Part shown: one piece after another, positions 52,714 to 61,676 of the stretch
Layout: every line of letters begins with the position of its first letter
Numbering within the stretch: the first letter of the stretch is position 1
Source: Clostridia bacterium
GTDB lineage: Bacteria > Bacillota > Clostridia > Christensenellales > Borkfalkiaceae
Assembly (NCBI GenBank): GCA_017558105.1
Contig: JAFYWI010000001.1
Span: forward strand, 124,001 to 188,000
Length of the DNA: 64,000 bases
Direction of reading: 5' to 3'
Position numbers and translations under genes: made by a program
The notes under the pieces: model-generated
Databases searched by the model: none
Seen by the model: only the letters and a program-made list of their open reading frames with translations
What the model was told of the DNA's origin: nothing

Positions 52714-52912
52714 GTGCCATAAAACTTTTCTTATGCCACCAACTACCCTACCCACCACGTTTAAGGTTTATGGTTGTTTTTTAATATTTTATAAAAGCAT
52801 TTTTAACAACTAACGATAGCACGCTTAAAAGGTTAAAAAATTATTATTAAACATTTTTTGTTATGATTTCATATAATACTAAACAGTAAATTTTTTATTA
52901 TAAGGAGATTTT

Positions 52913-54199
52913 ATGAACCCGTTTAATGAAAAACCTTTATCTATTTTAAGTAGTTTTCAAAACTGGAAACAACTCTACCCTAAAGCGTACAATAAGTACG
53001 AGGTAGACCCTTACACTAAAACTAGAATTATACTCATGAACGGCACGGAATTTGAAGCCAACTGGTTTTCGCACCAATTTGCAAGGCATACTACTAATAA
53101 CGACTTAAGGCGAGAATTAAGCGTAACTCGTTCTATAGAAAAACAACAACAACTTAAAATTTCACTTCTTAAACCTGCAAACGAAAGCGCGCTTGAGCAT
53201 ACTATTTCTTACGAACAATTAGCCGTTGACCTAACCGCTGAATTAGCCAAAAGAGAGTGCGATTGCTACGTTAAAAAAGCATTAGATTTTGCTCTTTTAG
53301 AAGATTTTGACCATCTTTACCGATACGCTAATCTTCTAAACATGGAACAAGGCATACTTGCAGAAAACTTGGTTGGAAGATATACTGAAATTATGCCTGG
53401 AAGACCTACTATTTCTCACCACAGATTTAGTAAAGACAACGTAAAGCGCAACATAAATTCAAAAACTGCAAGCAAGCAAACAATTTTATCTACGATGATT
53501 ATAACTGCGGCAGAACAGCAAACAATGAACTACTATATGAACATTACTAACCTTGCTAACAACGAATTATCTAGGAAGTTATACCAAGAAATTGCGCTCG
53601 TTGAAGAAGAACACGTAACTCAATACGAATCTTTAATGGATTCTAGCGCAAGTTGGCTTGAAATGCTACTTTGGCACGAATATTGCGAGTGCTATTTATA
53701 TTGGTCTTGCTACGTTACTGAAACAGACCCTTACGTTAAAGCGCTTTGGGAAGAAAACCTTGATATTGAAATTGGGCATTTACATAAGGCTGCAGAACTT
53801 CTTAAAAAATACGAAAATAAAGAGTGGCAAGAAGTTATTCCAGACGGAACTTTCCCAGAGCCTATTTGCTTACACGAAAATATAGATTACGTAAGAAATA
53901 TTTTAGAAACTACCGTTCAATTTACAGGGCTATTAGAAGATTACGTAAACGTAAACGAACTTTCTTTAGACGCCAACTTCTTCCAATACCAAAAAATTAT
54001 AAATCCTACTACGGAAATTGTTCCTTCTCACATCGTTATAGACGCTCACATTAGAAACCAAGGCAAAGATTACCGTTTTGAAGTTGCCCCTAACCCAATA
54101 AAAGAACTACGTTGTAGAACGGTTGACAACACTTCGGTAGGCAGAAAAAAAGACGAGGCAACTAGCACGGACTTTTTCTGTAATTTGTGTAAAGATTAA
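52913..54199 (+). CDS. Ferritin-like diiron-type protein of unknown function
   Basis: A 428-residue cytoplasmic protein. Two stretches have ferritin-like helices with metal-ligand candidates: ALEHTISYEQLAVDLTAELA with DFALLEDFDHLYRYANLL (residues about 87-145), and TAAEQQTMNYYMN with LVEEEHVTQYESL (about residues 197-240), plus EYCECYLYW further on. The C-terminal part is beta-like and ends DFFCNLCKD with a CxxC. The EEH and E..H spacing fits a diiron or dimanganese site. I do not know the activity. Monocistronic, with AAGGAG before the ATG and its own terminator. Confidence 0.6.
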   Translation: MNPFNEKPLSILSSFQNWKQLYPKAYNKYEVDPYTKTRIILMNGTEFEANWFSHQFARHTTNNDLRRELSVTRSIEKQQQLKISLLKPANESALEHTISYEQLAVDLTAELAKRECDCYVKKALDFALLEDFDHLYRYANLLNMEQGILAENLVGRYTEIMPGRPTISHHRFSKDNVKRNINSKTASKQTILSTMIITAAEQQTMNYYMNITNLANNELSRKLYQEIALVEEEHVTQYESLMDSSASWLEMLLWHEYCECYLYWSCYVTETDPYVKALWEENLDIEIGHLHKAAELLKKYENKEWQEVIPDGTFPEPICLHENIDYVRNILETTVQFTGLLEDYVNVNELSLDANFFQYQKIINPTTEIVPSHIVIDAHIRNQGKDYRFEVAPNPIKELRCRTVDNTSVGRKKDEATSTDFFCNLCKD

Positions 54200-54212
54200 T
54201 AAAAACTTAACA

Positions 54213-54248
54213 AAAAAGGCTCTTTTTTTATAAAGAGCCTTTTACTAT
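54213..54248 (+). terminator. Terminator of the ferritin-like gene
   Basis: AAAAGGCTCTTT and AAAGAGCCTTTT arms. Confidence 0.85.
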
Positions 54249-54331
54249 TTTGTGTAAAAGTTATTAAAAACACTTTAATTTTTTTTGGTTTTGTAGTAAA
54301 ATATATATATTCTATTGATTTAGGGGTTTTT

Positions 54332-55759
54332 ATGCAAAAAGTTAAAAAACAATACGGCGTTTGGACTGGCATTGCTATGGTTATTGGCATAGTAATAGGC
54401 TCTGGCGTATTTATTAAAGCTGGTGGAGTATTAAATAGCGCCGGTGGCGACCTTAAAATTTCGCTACTTGCTTGGTTTATTGGTGGGTTAATTATGATAA
54501 CTTCAAGTTTTTGCTTTGCAGTATTTGCAACCAAAGTTACCAAGTTTAACGGAGTTGTAGACTACGTTGAAGCAGCCACCAACAAAAAAGTTGCCTACTT
54601 TATTGCTTGGACTTTAACTACGCTTTACTACCCTATTATTACTTCTATAGTTGCTATTTTTGCAGGGCATTACTTTTTTAGGATGTTTGGGCTAACTTAC
54701 TGGTACGGCGACTGGCAAGTTTTGTTATTTGCTTTTTGTTTTATTACTCTTTCGGTAATATTGAATTATTATTCACCTAAAATTTCGGCTAAATTTCAAG
54801 TTTCGGCTACGGCTATTAAACTTATTCCTATAGCGCTTATCGTAATTGTGGGTTTACTTGCAAGCATTATTATTTCGCCCGATTTAGGCATTGTAAACGC
54901 ATTTATTAATAATGCAGAAGTTGGAACTGCTAACTTTGGTGCGGCTATTACTACCACGGCTTTTGCTTACGAAGGCTGGGTGTGCGCTACTTCTATTAAC
55001 GCAGAACTTAAAGATTCTAAAAAGAATTTGCCTAAAGCACTTGTTTTTGGTACTCTTGCAATATTAATTTTTTATATTTTATATTATGCTTCACTTTCGG
55101 CAATACTCGGTAACGAAGGGGTTATTAATGCAGGTGCTAATGCGCCTATAGTTGTTTTTGAAAAGATTTTTGGGAACTTTGGTGGAATTTTATTTACCTT
55201 ATTTATTACCATTTCTTGTATGGGTACGGTTAACGGCTTAATTATTAGTTCTTGCCGTGGTATGTATACCCTTTCTTGCCGTGGACAAGGTATTTGCCCA
55301 GAAAAATTTTCTAAAATAAGCAAAAACGGCTCTACTTCTTTTTGGTCTTGTGTTTATGGTTATGCTTGCTCAATAATTATTTTAGCATTTTGGGCGCTTA
55401 TTTTTAACAACGATTGGTTCTTGGCTAAGTTTGGCGCGTTAGATGAACTTGTTTGCGCTATAATTTACGCAGTTTACATTACTATGTACGTTTGCATTAT
55501 TAGAAAATTTAAAGACGAAAGTATTTTCAAACGTTTCGTTATGCCTATATTGGCAATAATTGGCTCAATATTTTTCACCCTTTGCGGTACTGGGTTATTC
55601 ACCTTTATTACCACCGGTTCTACAACGGGGTTAGAAAACTTTGGCTACTTTTTAATAGTTTTTCTTATTTTCGTTGGGCCTTCAATATTCTTTTACAGAA
55701 AAGACGCTAAGCCGTTAGTAGAAGACTCAAATGCAAGTGAAGAAAGTAAAATAAATTAA
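54332..55759 (+). CDS. APC-family amino acid permease
   Basis: A 475-residue transporter with about 12 helices of the LeuT fold. TM1 carries the unwound glycine motif MVIGIVIGSGVFIKAGGVL, and TM6 the AFAYEGWVCATSINAELKDS segment with the usual Lys/Pro loop after it (KNLPKAL). The relation is to the LAT/Arg-type branch; the substrate cannot be told. TM8 region MGTVNGLIISSCRGMYTLSCRGQGICP is typical. No enzymes of amino acid metabolism are adjacent. Confidence 0.88.
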   Translation: MQKVKKQYGVWTGIAMVIGIVIGSGVFIKAGGVLNSAGGDLKISLLAWFIGGLIMITSSFCFAVFATKVTKFNGVVDYVEAATNKKVAYFIAWTLTTLYYPIITSIVAIFAGHYFFRMFGLTYWYGDWQVLLFAFCFITLSVILNYYSPKISAKFQVSATAIKLIPIALIVIVGLLASIIISPDLGIVNAFINNAEVGTANFGAAITTTAFAYEGWVCATSINAELKDSKKNLPKALVFGTLAILIFYILYYASLSAILGNEGVINAGANAPIVVFEKIFGNFGGILFTLFITISCMGTVNGLIISSCRGMYTLSCRGQGICPEKFSKISKNGSTSFWSCVYGYACSIIILAFWALIFNNDWFLAKFGALDELVCAIIYAVYITMYVCIIRKFKDESIFKRFVMPILAIIGSIFFTLCGTGLFTFITTGSTTGLENFGYFLIVFLIFVGPSIFFYRKDAKPLVEDSNASEESKIN

Positions 55760-55761
55760 TA

Positions 55762-55790
55762 TTGACACGCTTTTTTTACTATGTTATAAT
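55762..55790 (+). promoter_or_regulatory. Promoter of the ArsB/NhaD-like gene
   Basis: TTGACA and TATAAT spaced by exactly 17 bases. Confidence 0.85.
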
Positions 55791-55845
55791 TAGTAAAATT
55801 TTAATAAAAAATACATAAGAAAAATTTTTAGGAGCACTTTATATA

Positions 55846-57120
55846 ATGTATTATGCTTTAGGTTTGTTTGTTGTTGCCTACGTTTTAATGCTTATTTTTA
55901 GTAAGTTTAGGCCGTATATAGCACTTGCAACGGGGTTAATTTTCGTTGTTTCGGGGCTACTTCCTTTAGAAAACGTTTTAGGTACGATAGACTTTAACGT
56001 TATTTTAATGATTGCGGGAACTATGGGTATTGTTTCATTATTTATAGAAAGCAAAATGCCAGAACTTCTTGCCGACGTTATTATGGAAAAAGTTCCTAAC
56101 GTACAATGGGCTGCTATTGCAATGTCTTTATTTGCAGGGGTTATTTCTGCTTTTATAGACAACGTTGCAACCGTTTTAATGATTGCGCCAGTTGCCCTTG
56201 AAATTTGCAAAAAGTTAAAAACCAACCCTGTTCCGTTTATTATAGCAATTGCAGTATCTTCTAACTTACAAGGCGCTGCAACGTTAGTTGGCGATACAAC
56301 TGCTATTATGTTAGGCTCTGCACTTGATATGAGTTTTGTAGATTTCTTCTGGTACAAAGGTAAGCCTGGTATGTTCTTTGCCGTAGAACTTGGCGCTATA
56401 CTTTCGGCAATAATTCTTGCGTTCTTATTTAGAAAAGAAAAATCGCCAATTCCAAAAATTGCAGAACGCACTAAGGTTACAGATTACGTTCCTACTATAT
56501 TATTGCTTGGCACTATCGTATTGCTTATTGGTGCATCTTTTATTCCAGAAAAACCAAGCGTTACTAACGGGCTTATTTGTTGCGCTCTATTGGTTATAGG
56601 TTTAATTTATAATTTAATACGCAAAAAGAATTTTTCTGCAGTTGTTTCACCAATAAAAGAAATTGACTTTCAAACTATTGGGCTTTTACTAGGGCTTTTC
56701 GTTATGATTGGTGGCATTTCAGAACAAGGCGTTATAGATGCTATTGCAAACCTACTTTCTAAAATGGGCAACGGAAACGTTTTCGTTTTATATACCGTTA
56801 TAGTATGGGGTTCTGTGCTAATTTCTGCGTTTATAGATAATATTCCTTACGTTGCCACTATGATACCTGTTATCGCAGGGCTTGCTTCTGCACTAAACAT
56901 TGACCCAACCGTACTATATTTTGGTCTTCTTTCTGGCGCAACCCTTGGTGGAAACTGCACTCCTATTGGCGCTTCTGCTAATATTACAGGTATTGGTATT
57001 CTTCGTAAAGAAGGTTATGAAGTTAAAAATAGCGACTTCTTTAAAATAGGTATTCCGTTTACCTTAGCAGCCACTATTCCTGCTTATATTTACCTATGGT
57101 TAATGTATGGTATTATATAA
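55846..57120 (+). CDS. ArsB/NhaD (IT superfamily) ion transporter
   Basis: A 424-residue membrane protein with about 11 helices in two inverted halves. Each half has the same membrane-re-entrant signature: SAFIDNVATVLMIAPVALEI and SAFIDNIPYVATMIPVIAGL, plus GATLGGNCTPIGASANI in the second. These are hallmarks of the P-protein/ArsB/NhaD group, which moves sodium, arsenite or organic anions. No ars genes are nearby, so a cation or anion antiporter role is more likely than arsenic resistance. AGGAG precedes the ATG. Confidence 0.87.
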   Translation: MYYALGLFVVAYVLMLIFSKFRPYIALATGLIFVVSGLLPLENVLGTIDFNVILMIAGTMGIVSLFIESKMPELLADVIMEKVPNVQWAAIAMSLFAGVISAFIDNVATVLMIAPVALEICKKLKTNPVPFIIAIAVSSNLQGAATLVGDTTAIMLGSALDMSFVDFFWYKGKPGMFFAVELGAILSAIILAFLFRKEKSPIPKIAERTKVTDYVPTILLLGTIVLLIGASFIPEKPSVTNGLICCALLVIGLIYNLIRKKNFSAVVSPIKEIDFQTIGLLLGLFVMIGGISEQGVIDAIANLLSKMGNGNVFVLYTVIVWGSVLISAFIDNIPYVATMIPVIAGLASALNIDPTVLYFGLLSGATLGGNCTPIGASANITGIGILRKEGYEVKNSDFFKIGIPFTLAATIPAYIYLWLMYGII

Positions 57121-57136
57121 TTAGTTTAATTAAAAA

Positions 57137-57168
57137 AATGAAAGCACCCTATTGGGTGCTTTTTTGTT
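57137..57168 (+). terminator. Terminator of the ArsB/NhaD-like gene
   Basis: AAAGCACCC, four-base loop, GGGTGCTTT then TTTG. Confidence 0.85.
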
Positions 57169-57177
57169 ATACATTGG

Positions 57178-57381
57178 TTATTCTATTCCATCAGTTAAAT
57201 CATCGAAAGTAGTATTTAACACTTTTATTATTTTTAAAATGTTATATAAAGATGGCTCTACCTTATTACACTCCCACTCACTAACTCTTTGTTGGGTTGT
57301 GTTCATTTTTAAAGCAAAATCTTTTTGACTAATTCTATTTAGTTTTCTTAAATTTTTTAAATTTTCACCAAAACTACACAT
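57178..57381 (-). CDS. XRE-family HTH regulator
   Basis: A 67-residue Cro/C1-type protein (ENLKNLRKLNRISQKDFALK, MNTTQQRVSEWECNKVEPSL). It is divergent from a lipoprotein gene whose promoter carries a palindrome in its spacer, so the protein probably represses that operon and itself. No effector domain. Confidence 0.88.
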   Translation of the reverse strand: MCSFGENLKNLRKLNRISQKDFALKMNTTQQRVSEWECNKVEPSLYNILKIIKVLNTTFDDLTDGIE

Positions 57382-57390
57382 AAAAATATT

Positions 57391-57440
57391 TTACACTAAA
57401 ACGCGTGTTTTTATTTGACATACACTATTTTTAGTGTTAT
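57391..57440 (+). promoter_or_regulatory. Promoter and operator of the lipoprotein/SHOCT operon
   Basis: TTGACA (57416) and TATTAT are 17 bases apart; the spacer is filled by the perfect palindrome ACACTATTTTTAGTGT. A related ACACTAAAACGCGTGT lies just upstream at 57393. Confidence 0.7.
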
Positions 57441-57471
57441 TATTGTTTTATTAAAAAAAGGAGAGAAAAAA

Positions 57472-57870
57472 ATGAAAAAAAAATTATTTATTGCTATCAC
57501 CTGTTTAATGATGTGTCTTTTTACTTCAATTTTTGCAACAGGGTGCAACGGCGAAACAAAAGAAGATATTGTTTATAAAATAGTTTGCGAAATTGCAGAC
57601 GATTACGACTACTCTTTATCAAACGTAACAATTTCTTCAGGTTCAATTCAAAGAGATGAAAGCGCAAATTCATATGATGCTTGGTTGGTGGCTAAAGTTT
57701 ATTATTATGGTGGTAATTTAACTCTTTACTTTAATGCAGAATATTTTTGCAGTAATGGGGAAATTACTTACACCCTTATGAACGACAGATTTGGCATTAC
57801 TGGCCCTGGTCCATTATTTTTAAAGACAGACTCGTTTGATATTAGCGCCGTAAACGATAGGCTAGATTAA
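57472..57870 (+). CDS. Small lipoprotein of unknown function
   Basis: A 132-residue exported lipoprotein (MKKKLFIAITCLMMCLFTSI, lipobox FATGC). The start is set by AAAGGAGAG 8 bases ahead; a longer reading begins in the promoter. The mature part looks like a small alpha-beta domain with repeated Tyr/Asn strands (VKVYYYGGNLTLYFNAEYF-type). No family is recognised. It precedes a membrane protein gene by 19 bases in the same operon. Confidence 0.75.
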   Translation: MKKKLFIAITCLMMCLFTSIFATGCNGETKEDIVYKIVCEIADDYDYSLSNVTISSGSIQRDESANSYDAWLVAKVYYYGGNLTLYFNAEYFCSNGEITYTLMNDRFGITGPGPLFLKTDSFDISAVNDRLD

Positions 57871-57889
57871 CAAAAAAGGAGAAATACTA

Positions 57890-58825
57890 ATGAACAACGA
57901 AAAAGAAAAAAACCTAACCAGATTTTTATTAACTTTTTTTCTAGGCTGGATTGGAAGTATAATAATTAATCATAGTAATTTTAAACCTAAAGGGTTTAAA
58001 TCAAGAACACTTGCTTACTTTTTTTTAACAAGTTTAACGTTTGGTATATATGGATTAGTAGCTGCAATTGCAAACTTATCTTTTGACCCAAATAAAAATA
58101 GTATTATTGGTTACTATAGAGATGAAGACTATGTTTATGATGAAAATGGTGACGATTATCAAATAGACTCTTCATTAAAAAGCAAAAAAGAACTTACGTT
58201 AAACGTTTTATGCAAAAACTTAGTTGCATGCGTTTCTGCAATTTTTGCATTTTTTATGTTGTTTTTTAATATAATTAAATCAAATTGGGCACAAAACGGC
58301 TTTTCTTTTATTATTTTTAAGAATTATTTTATTAAAGAAGTTTCTTATATGTGGGCTATATATTTAATAGGTGTTCTATGTATTATATTTTTACTAATTT
58401 CTTTAGCCCAAATAGGTTTTTCAATTTTTAATATTATAAAAAAATCTTCTTTTGGATTAAGAATTTCTCTTGTGTCTGTTGTTACAAGCCTACTATATAT
58501 GATAATAGGAATAATATTTGTTAGCATATGCAAAGCAACTTATGGTGGCGATTACTTTTTTGCTACAAGTGCCTTTATTCCATTTATTATTCAAGTGGTA
58601 CTATTAGTAGGTTACATAGTTGTTGGCAAGTTTGTTCCTAATAAAGTTTTAGCACAAAACAATGCTAATAATTTTCAACAAGCAACAAACCAAAACTCAC
58701 AAAAACCAAAACCAGTTACTAAAAGTAATTTAGAAATGTTAGAAAAATTAGCATCGTTAAAAGCAAGTGGTGCTATTACAGAAGAAGAATTTAACGAAAA
58801 GAAAAAAGAATTACTAGGTTTGTAA
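57890..58825 (+). CDS. Multi-helix membrane protein with C-terminal SHOCT domain
   Basis: A 311-residue protein. The N-terminal FLLTFFLGWIGSIIINH and the following helix resemble a TM2-like domain. Four further membrane helices follow a soluble acidic segment (YRDEDYVYDENGDDYQID). After a Gln/Asn/Pro linker, the last 30 residues EMLEKLASLKASGAITEEEF and NEKKKELLGL are a SHOCT oligomerisation motif. Function unknown. It shares an operon with the preceding lipoprotein under the divergent XRE. Confidence 0.75.
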   Translation: MNNEKEKNLTRFLLTFFLGWIGSIIINHSNFKPKGFKSRTLAYFFLTSLTFGIYGLVAAIANLSFDPNKNSIIGYYRDEDYVYDENGDDYQIDSSLKSKKELTLNVLCKNLVACVSAIFAFFMLFFNIIKSNWAQNGFSFIIFKNYFIKEVSYMWAIYLIGVLCIIFLLISLAQIGFSIFNIIKKSSFGLRISLVSVVTSLLYMIIGIIFVSICKATYGGDYFFATSAFIPFIIQVVLLVGYIVVGKFVPNKVLAQNNANNFQQATNQNSQKPKPVTKSNLEMLEKLASLKASGAITEEEFNEKKKELLGL

Positions 58826-58841
58826 ATCTATTTAAGTATTA

Positions 58842-58879
58842 AAAACCCCCTTAGGCTGTTGCCTAAGGGGGTTTTGTTT
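58842..58879. terminator. Bidirectional terminator
   Basis: AAACCCCCTTAGGC, TGTT, GCCTAAGGGGGTTT followed by TGTTTTT; serves the SHOCT gene and the convergent isomerase gene. Confidence 0.9.
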
Positions 58880-59731
58880 TTATAGATATTTTTTAATAAA
58901 ATCTAAACCTTTTTTAATGTCTGCAATAGGGTCTAAACCCGTTTCTCTTTCTATGGTTAAGAAACCGTTAAAGCCTATTTCGTTAAGTGCGTTAATATAA
59001 CCTGCCCAGTTAACGTCGCCTTCGCCAAGTGGAGTTTCAATAAAGAAATCTGCAACGTTTAACGCTTCTATGCCACCTTCTGCAAAGTGGTCGTAAATAA
59101 TTTTAGGGTCGGTTTTGTTAAGCATTTTGCCGTCTTTTAAGTGGGTGTGAACAATAAATTTACCAAGTAGTTTAACTGCTTCAACAGGGTCTTGTCCAGT
59201 TACCATAACAAAGTTTGCAGGGTCTAAGTTAACGCCAACACCACCACCAACTTTTTCTACGTCTGTAACGAATTGATATAAGGTAGGTGCTGTTTCTGGG
59301 CCTGTTTCTATTGCAAGCATAACCCCTTTTTCTTTAGCGTATGCACCACATTTAGATAGTGCAGATAGCATTACTTTATACGTTGGGTTATTAACGTCGC
59401 TAGGAATTACGCCAATGTGCGTTGTAACAACGTTAGTGCCAAATTCAACTGCTAAATCTATAATCTTTTTAGTTTTTTCTATTCTTTCGGCATTGTCTTT
59501 TTCAATTTCAAAGCCGTGGCCACCCATATCGCCACAAAGAGCGCTAACAACTAAATTATTTTCTTTTAATAATTTTTTGTAGTTTGCTTTTTGTTCTTCG
59601 GTTAGAACTTCTGGGCTAAAAGTACCACTAGTTGCATAAATTTGTATGCCTTCTAAACCAAGAAGCCCTGCTAATTTAATGCTTTCTTCTAAATCTTTTT
59701 TAAAACAATCTGTAATAACACCAAGTTTCAT
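58880..59731 (-). CDS. Sugar phosphate isomerase/epimerase-like TIM barrel
   Basis: A 283-residue AP-endonuclease-2/xylose-isomerase-type barrel (IolE/YcjR-like). It has the barrel strands LGVITDCFK, LEGIQIYATSG, VVTTHIGV, MLAIETGPE, VNLDPANFVM, VHTHLKDGK and FLTIERETG; the Glu, Asp, His and Glu in these last four are the divalent-metal ligands of the family. The substrate is unknown and no sugar cluster is adjacent. Monocistronic. Confidence 0.87.
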   Translation of the reverse strand: MKLGVITDCFKKDLEESIKLAGLLGLEGIQIYATSGTFSPEVLTEEQKANYKKLLKENNLVVSALCGDMGGHGFEIEKDNAERIEKTKKIIDLAVEFGTNVVTTHIGVIPSDVNNPTYKVMLSALSKCGAYAKEKGVMLAIETGPETAPTLYQFVTDVEKVGGGVGVNLDPANFVMVTGQDPVEAVKLLGKFIVHTHLKDGKMLNKTDPKIIYDHFAEGGIEALNVADFFIETPLGEGDVNWAGYINALNEIGFNGFLTIERETGLDPIADIKKGLDFIKKYL

Positions 59732-59854
59732 AAATATAATTCCTTAAATATTTTTTTGGGTTTCCCCTAATTTTTTTAAAATTATAACATAACGGCTATT
59801 TTTTTTCAACACATTTTATAAATATTTATTAAAATTGCAAATAATATGTCTTAA

Positions 59855-59892
59855 AATACAAAAAGTCCTAATACTTTATGACTAGGACTTTT
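59855..59892 (-). terminator. Terminator of the perR-rubrerythrin operon
   Basis: AAAAGTCCTA and TAGGACTTTT arms about 20 bases after the rubrerythrin stop, with a T-rich tail on the minus strand. Confidence 0.8.
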
Positions 59893-59911
59893 ACTATTAA
59901 AGATTTTTTAA

Positions 59912-60457
59912 TTATTTATTAAAATATCTTTTTAACAAACCTTCAAATGCTTTGCCGTGGCGGGCTTCATCGCGTGCCATTTCGTGAACGGTGTCGTGAA
60001 TAGCGTCTAAGTTAAGTTCTTTTGCACGTTTTGCAAGTTCAAACTTACCTAACGTTGCGCCGTTTTCTGCTTCTACGCGTAGTTCTAAGTTTTTCTTGGT
60101 AGAATCTGTAACAACTTCGCCTAAAAGTTCGGCAAATTTAGCAGCGTGTTCTGCTTCTTCTAAAGCAGCCTTTTCCCAATATAAGCCAATTTCTGGGTAG
60201 CCTTCTCTATGAGCAACTCTTGCCATTGCTAAGTACATACCAACTTCTGTACATTCGCCAACGAAGTTCATTCTTAAACCTTCTATAATTTCAGGGTCTA
60301 CACCTTTAGCAATACCAACAACGTGTTCTGCAGCCCAGTTTAAGCCTTCTTGTTGTTCTTTAAATTTACTTGCAGGCGCTTTGCATTGTGCGCATGCTTC
60401 TGGAGCTGACGCTCCTTCGTGAACGTAACCACATATTGTACATACAAATTTTTTCAT
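59912..60457 (-). CDS. Reverse rubrerythrin (rubredoxin domain first)
   Basis: A peroxide-reducing diiron protein of anaerobes. The 181-residue sequence has the rubredoxin-type Cys4 site at the N-terminus ([12 protein letters not shown] and EACAQCKAP) and the ferritin-like four-helix bundle after it, with ligands in [36 protein letters not shown] and [13 protein letters not shown]. This domain order is opposite to classical rubrerythrin. It is 45 bases downstream of perR and so under peroxide control, as expected for an oxygen-defence gene of a strict anaerobe. Confidence 0.94.
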   Translation of the reverse strand: MKKFVCTICGYVHEGASAPEACAQCKAPASKFKEQQEGLNWAAEHVVGIAKGVDPEIIEGLRMNFVGECTEVGMYLAMARVAHREGYPEIGLYWEKAALEEAEHAAKFAELLGEVVTDSTKKNLELRVEAENGATLGKFELAKRAKELNLDAIHDTVHEMARDEARHGKAFEGLLKRYFNK

Positions 60458-60502
60458 AATATTCTTTCTCCTTTTTTTTACAAAACTTTTTTAATTTTTA
60501 TT

Positions 60503-60877
60503 TTATTTACAGTCTTTGCAAAGACCATAGAATACACATTTTTGTTCTAAAACGTTAAAACCCATTTCGGTAAATTCTTTTGGGGTTTCTACCTTACTCT
60601 CTAAGTCGTAAATACTGCCACAATGCTTACATATAAAGTGAGTGTGGCCGTTTACAGTGCCGTCGTAATGGATTTTTTTATCTTCCGTTTCAAGCGTTAT
60701 AATTTTGCCTTCTTCGGCTAAAAGTTTAAGGTTTCTATACACCGTGCCTAAACTAATGTTAGGTTCTATTTCCCTAGCAGATAAATAAATTGCGTCTGCA
60801 GTAGGGTGGTCGTACCTATTTTTTACAATGTTTTCTATTAACTCTCTTTGATGAGAATACCTTGTAGCAACAGCCAT
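60503..60877 (-). CDS. perR: Fur-family peroxide regulator PerR
   Basis: A 124-residue metalloregulator. The winged helix has HPTADAIYLSAREIEPNISLGTVYRNLKLL, and the zinc site is CKHCG with C-terminal CKDC (two CxxC pairs). The regulatory-metal ligands in HYDGTVNGHTHFIC fit PerR, in which metal-catalysed His oxidation senses peroxide. PerR assignment over Fur rests on this, its short length and the rubrerythrin gene in its operon. It probably represses its own promoter through the Per boxes upstream. Confidence 0.88.
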   Translation of the reverse strand: MAVATRYSHQRELIENIVKNRYDHPTADAIYLSAREIEPNISLGTVYRNLKLLAEEGKIITLETEDKKIHYDGTVNGHTHFICKHCGSIYDLESKVETPKEFTEMGFNVLEQKCVFYGLCKDCK

Positions 60878-60957
60878 TTTTAGCCTACCCCCCTTTACAA
60901 TTTATTAAAGTTTTAATTAACTTATTACCATTAACTTTTGCAGTTGCAATTTATTAT

Positions 60958-61007
60958 TAGTAATGATTACTATTATCATTATAACATATTTTTATTATTT
61001 GTCAACA
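60958..61007 (-). promoter_or_regulatory. perR promoter with two overlapping Per/Fur boxes
   Basis: TTGACA and TATAAT are 16 bases apart on the minus strand (-10 at 60979-60984). TTATAATGATAATAG (60984-60970) matches the Per box at 13 of 15 positions and covers the -10 box. TAGTAATGATTACTA (60958-60972), a perfect palindrome, overlaps its end. Confidence 0.8.
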
Positions 61008-61042
61008 ATTTTTTAAAAGTTTTTTAAAATTTTTTTAAAATT

Positions 61043-61070
61043 AAAAAATGCGGTGTTTTACCGCATTTTT
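61043..61070 (-). terminator. Terminator of the polA-coaE operon
   Basis: AAAAATGCGGT and ACCGCATTTTT arms with TTTAATTTT on the minus strand. Confidence 0.85.
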
Positions 61071-61079
61071 GTTGTTATA

Positions 61080-61673
61080 TTATATTAAATTATTTAATAT
61101 TTTAGTTATGTTTAAGGTTAAATCTTCTTTCGTGCCGTTGTTTTCTAAAACCAAATAATTGTTTAGTGGCAAACTTTCGTAATTTACTTGAGTGTTTATT
61201 CTACTTTCTATTTCTTCTTTAGTTAAATTAGAACGTGCCATAATACTATTAATTCTTTCTTCTAAATCTCTTTTAATTATAATAACGTTTTTATAATATT
61301 TATTAAAGCCACTTTCAAAAAGCAAAGGAACTTCTATAAAAACCAAATTATCTTTTATATTTTTTAGCCCTAATATTTGTTGGTTAATTCTTTCTAAAAT
61401 TATTGGGTGAACTAAATTATTTAATTTTTCTAAACTTTGTTTATTAGAAAAAACTTCTTTAGAAATTGCCTTTTTATCTGCTACTAGTGGGCTTCCGTGA
61501 ACGGCAAAAGGGAACAACTCTTTTAACGCTAATAAAAAAGATTGCTCTAAATATAAATCGTATGTAATTTTATCGCAAGAAATGGTGTGGTAGCCACGTT
61601 CGTTTAGTATATTTAATACTTCCGTTTTTCCACTACCTATTCCACCAGTTATTGCAATTTGTTTTACTTTCAT
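61080..61673 (-). CDS. coaE: Dephospho-CoA kinase
   Basis: CoaE phosphorylates the 3'-OH of dephospho-CoA, the last step of coenzyme A synthesis. The 197-residue protein has the P-loop AITGGIGSGKTEVLN, the ISCDKITYDLYL segment with the catalytic Asp, the FIEVPLLFESGF motif and the LID region IMARSNLTKEEIESRINTQ. The common A/QxxxxxR substrate patch is slightly divergent. It follows polA by three bases, a frequent Firmicutes pairing. Confidence 0.95.
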   Translation of the reverse strand: MKVKQIAITGGIGSGKTEVLNILNERGYHTISCDKITYDLYLEQSFLLALKELFPFAVHGSPLVADKKAISKEVFSNKQSLEKLNNLVHPIILERINQQILGLKNIKDNLVFIEVPLLFESGFNKYYKNVIIIKRDLEERINSIMARSNLTKEEIESRINTQVNYESLPLNNYLVLENNGTKEDLTLNITKILNNLI

Positions 61674-61676
61674 TTT

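Noticed and set aside
55846..57120. Arsenic resistance operon
   Set aside because: The transporter is of the ArsB/NhaD superfamily, but no arsR, arsC or arsA gene is nearby and the adjacent regulators are XRE-type.
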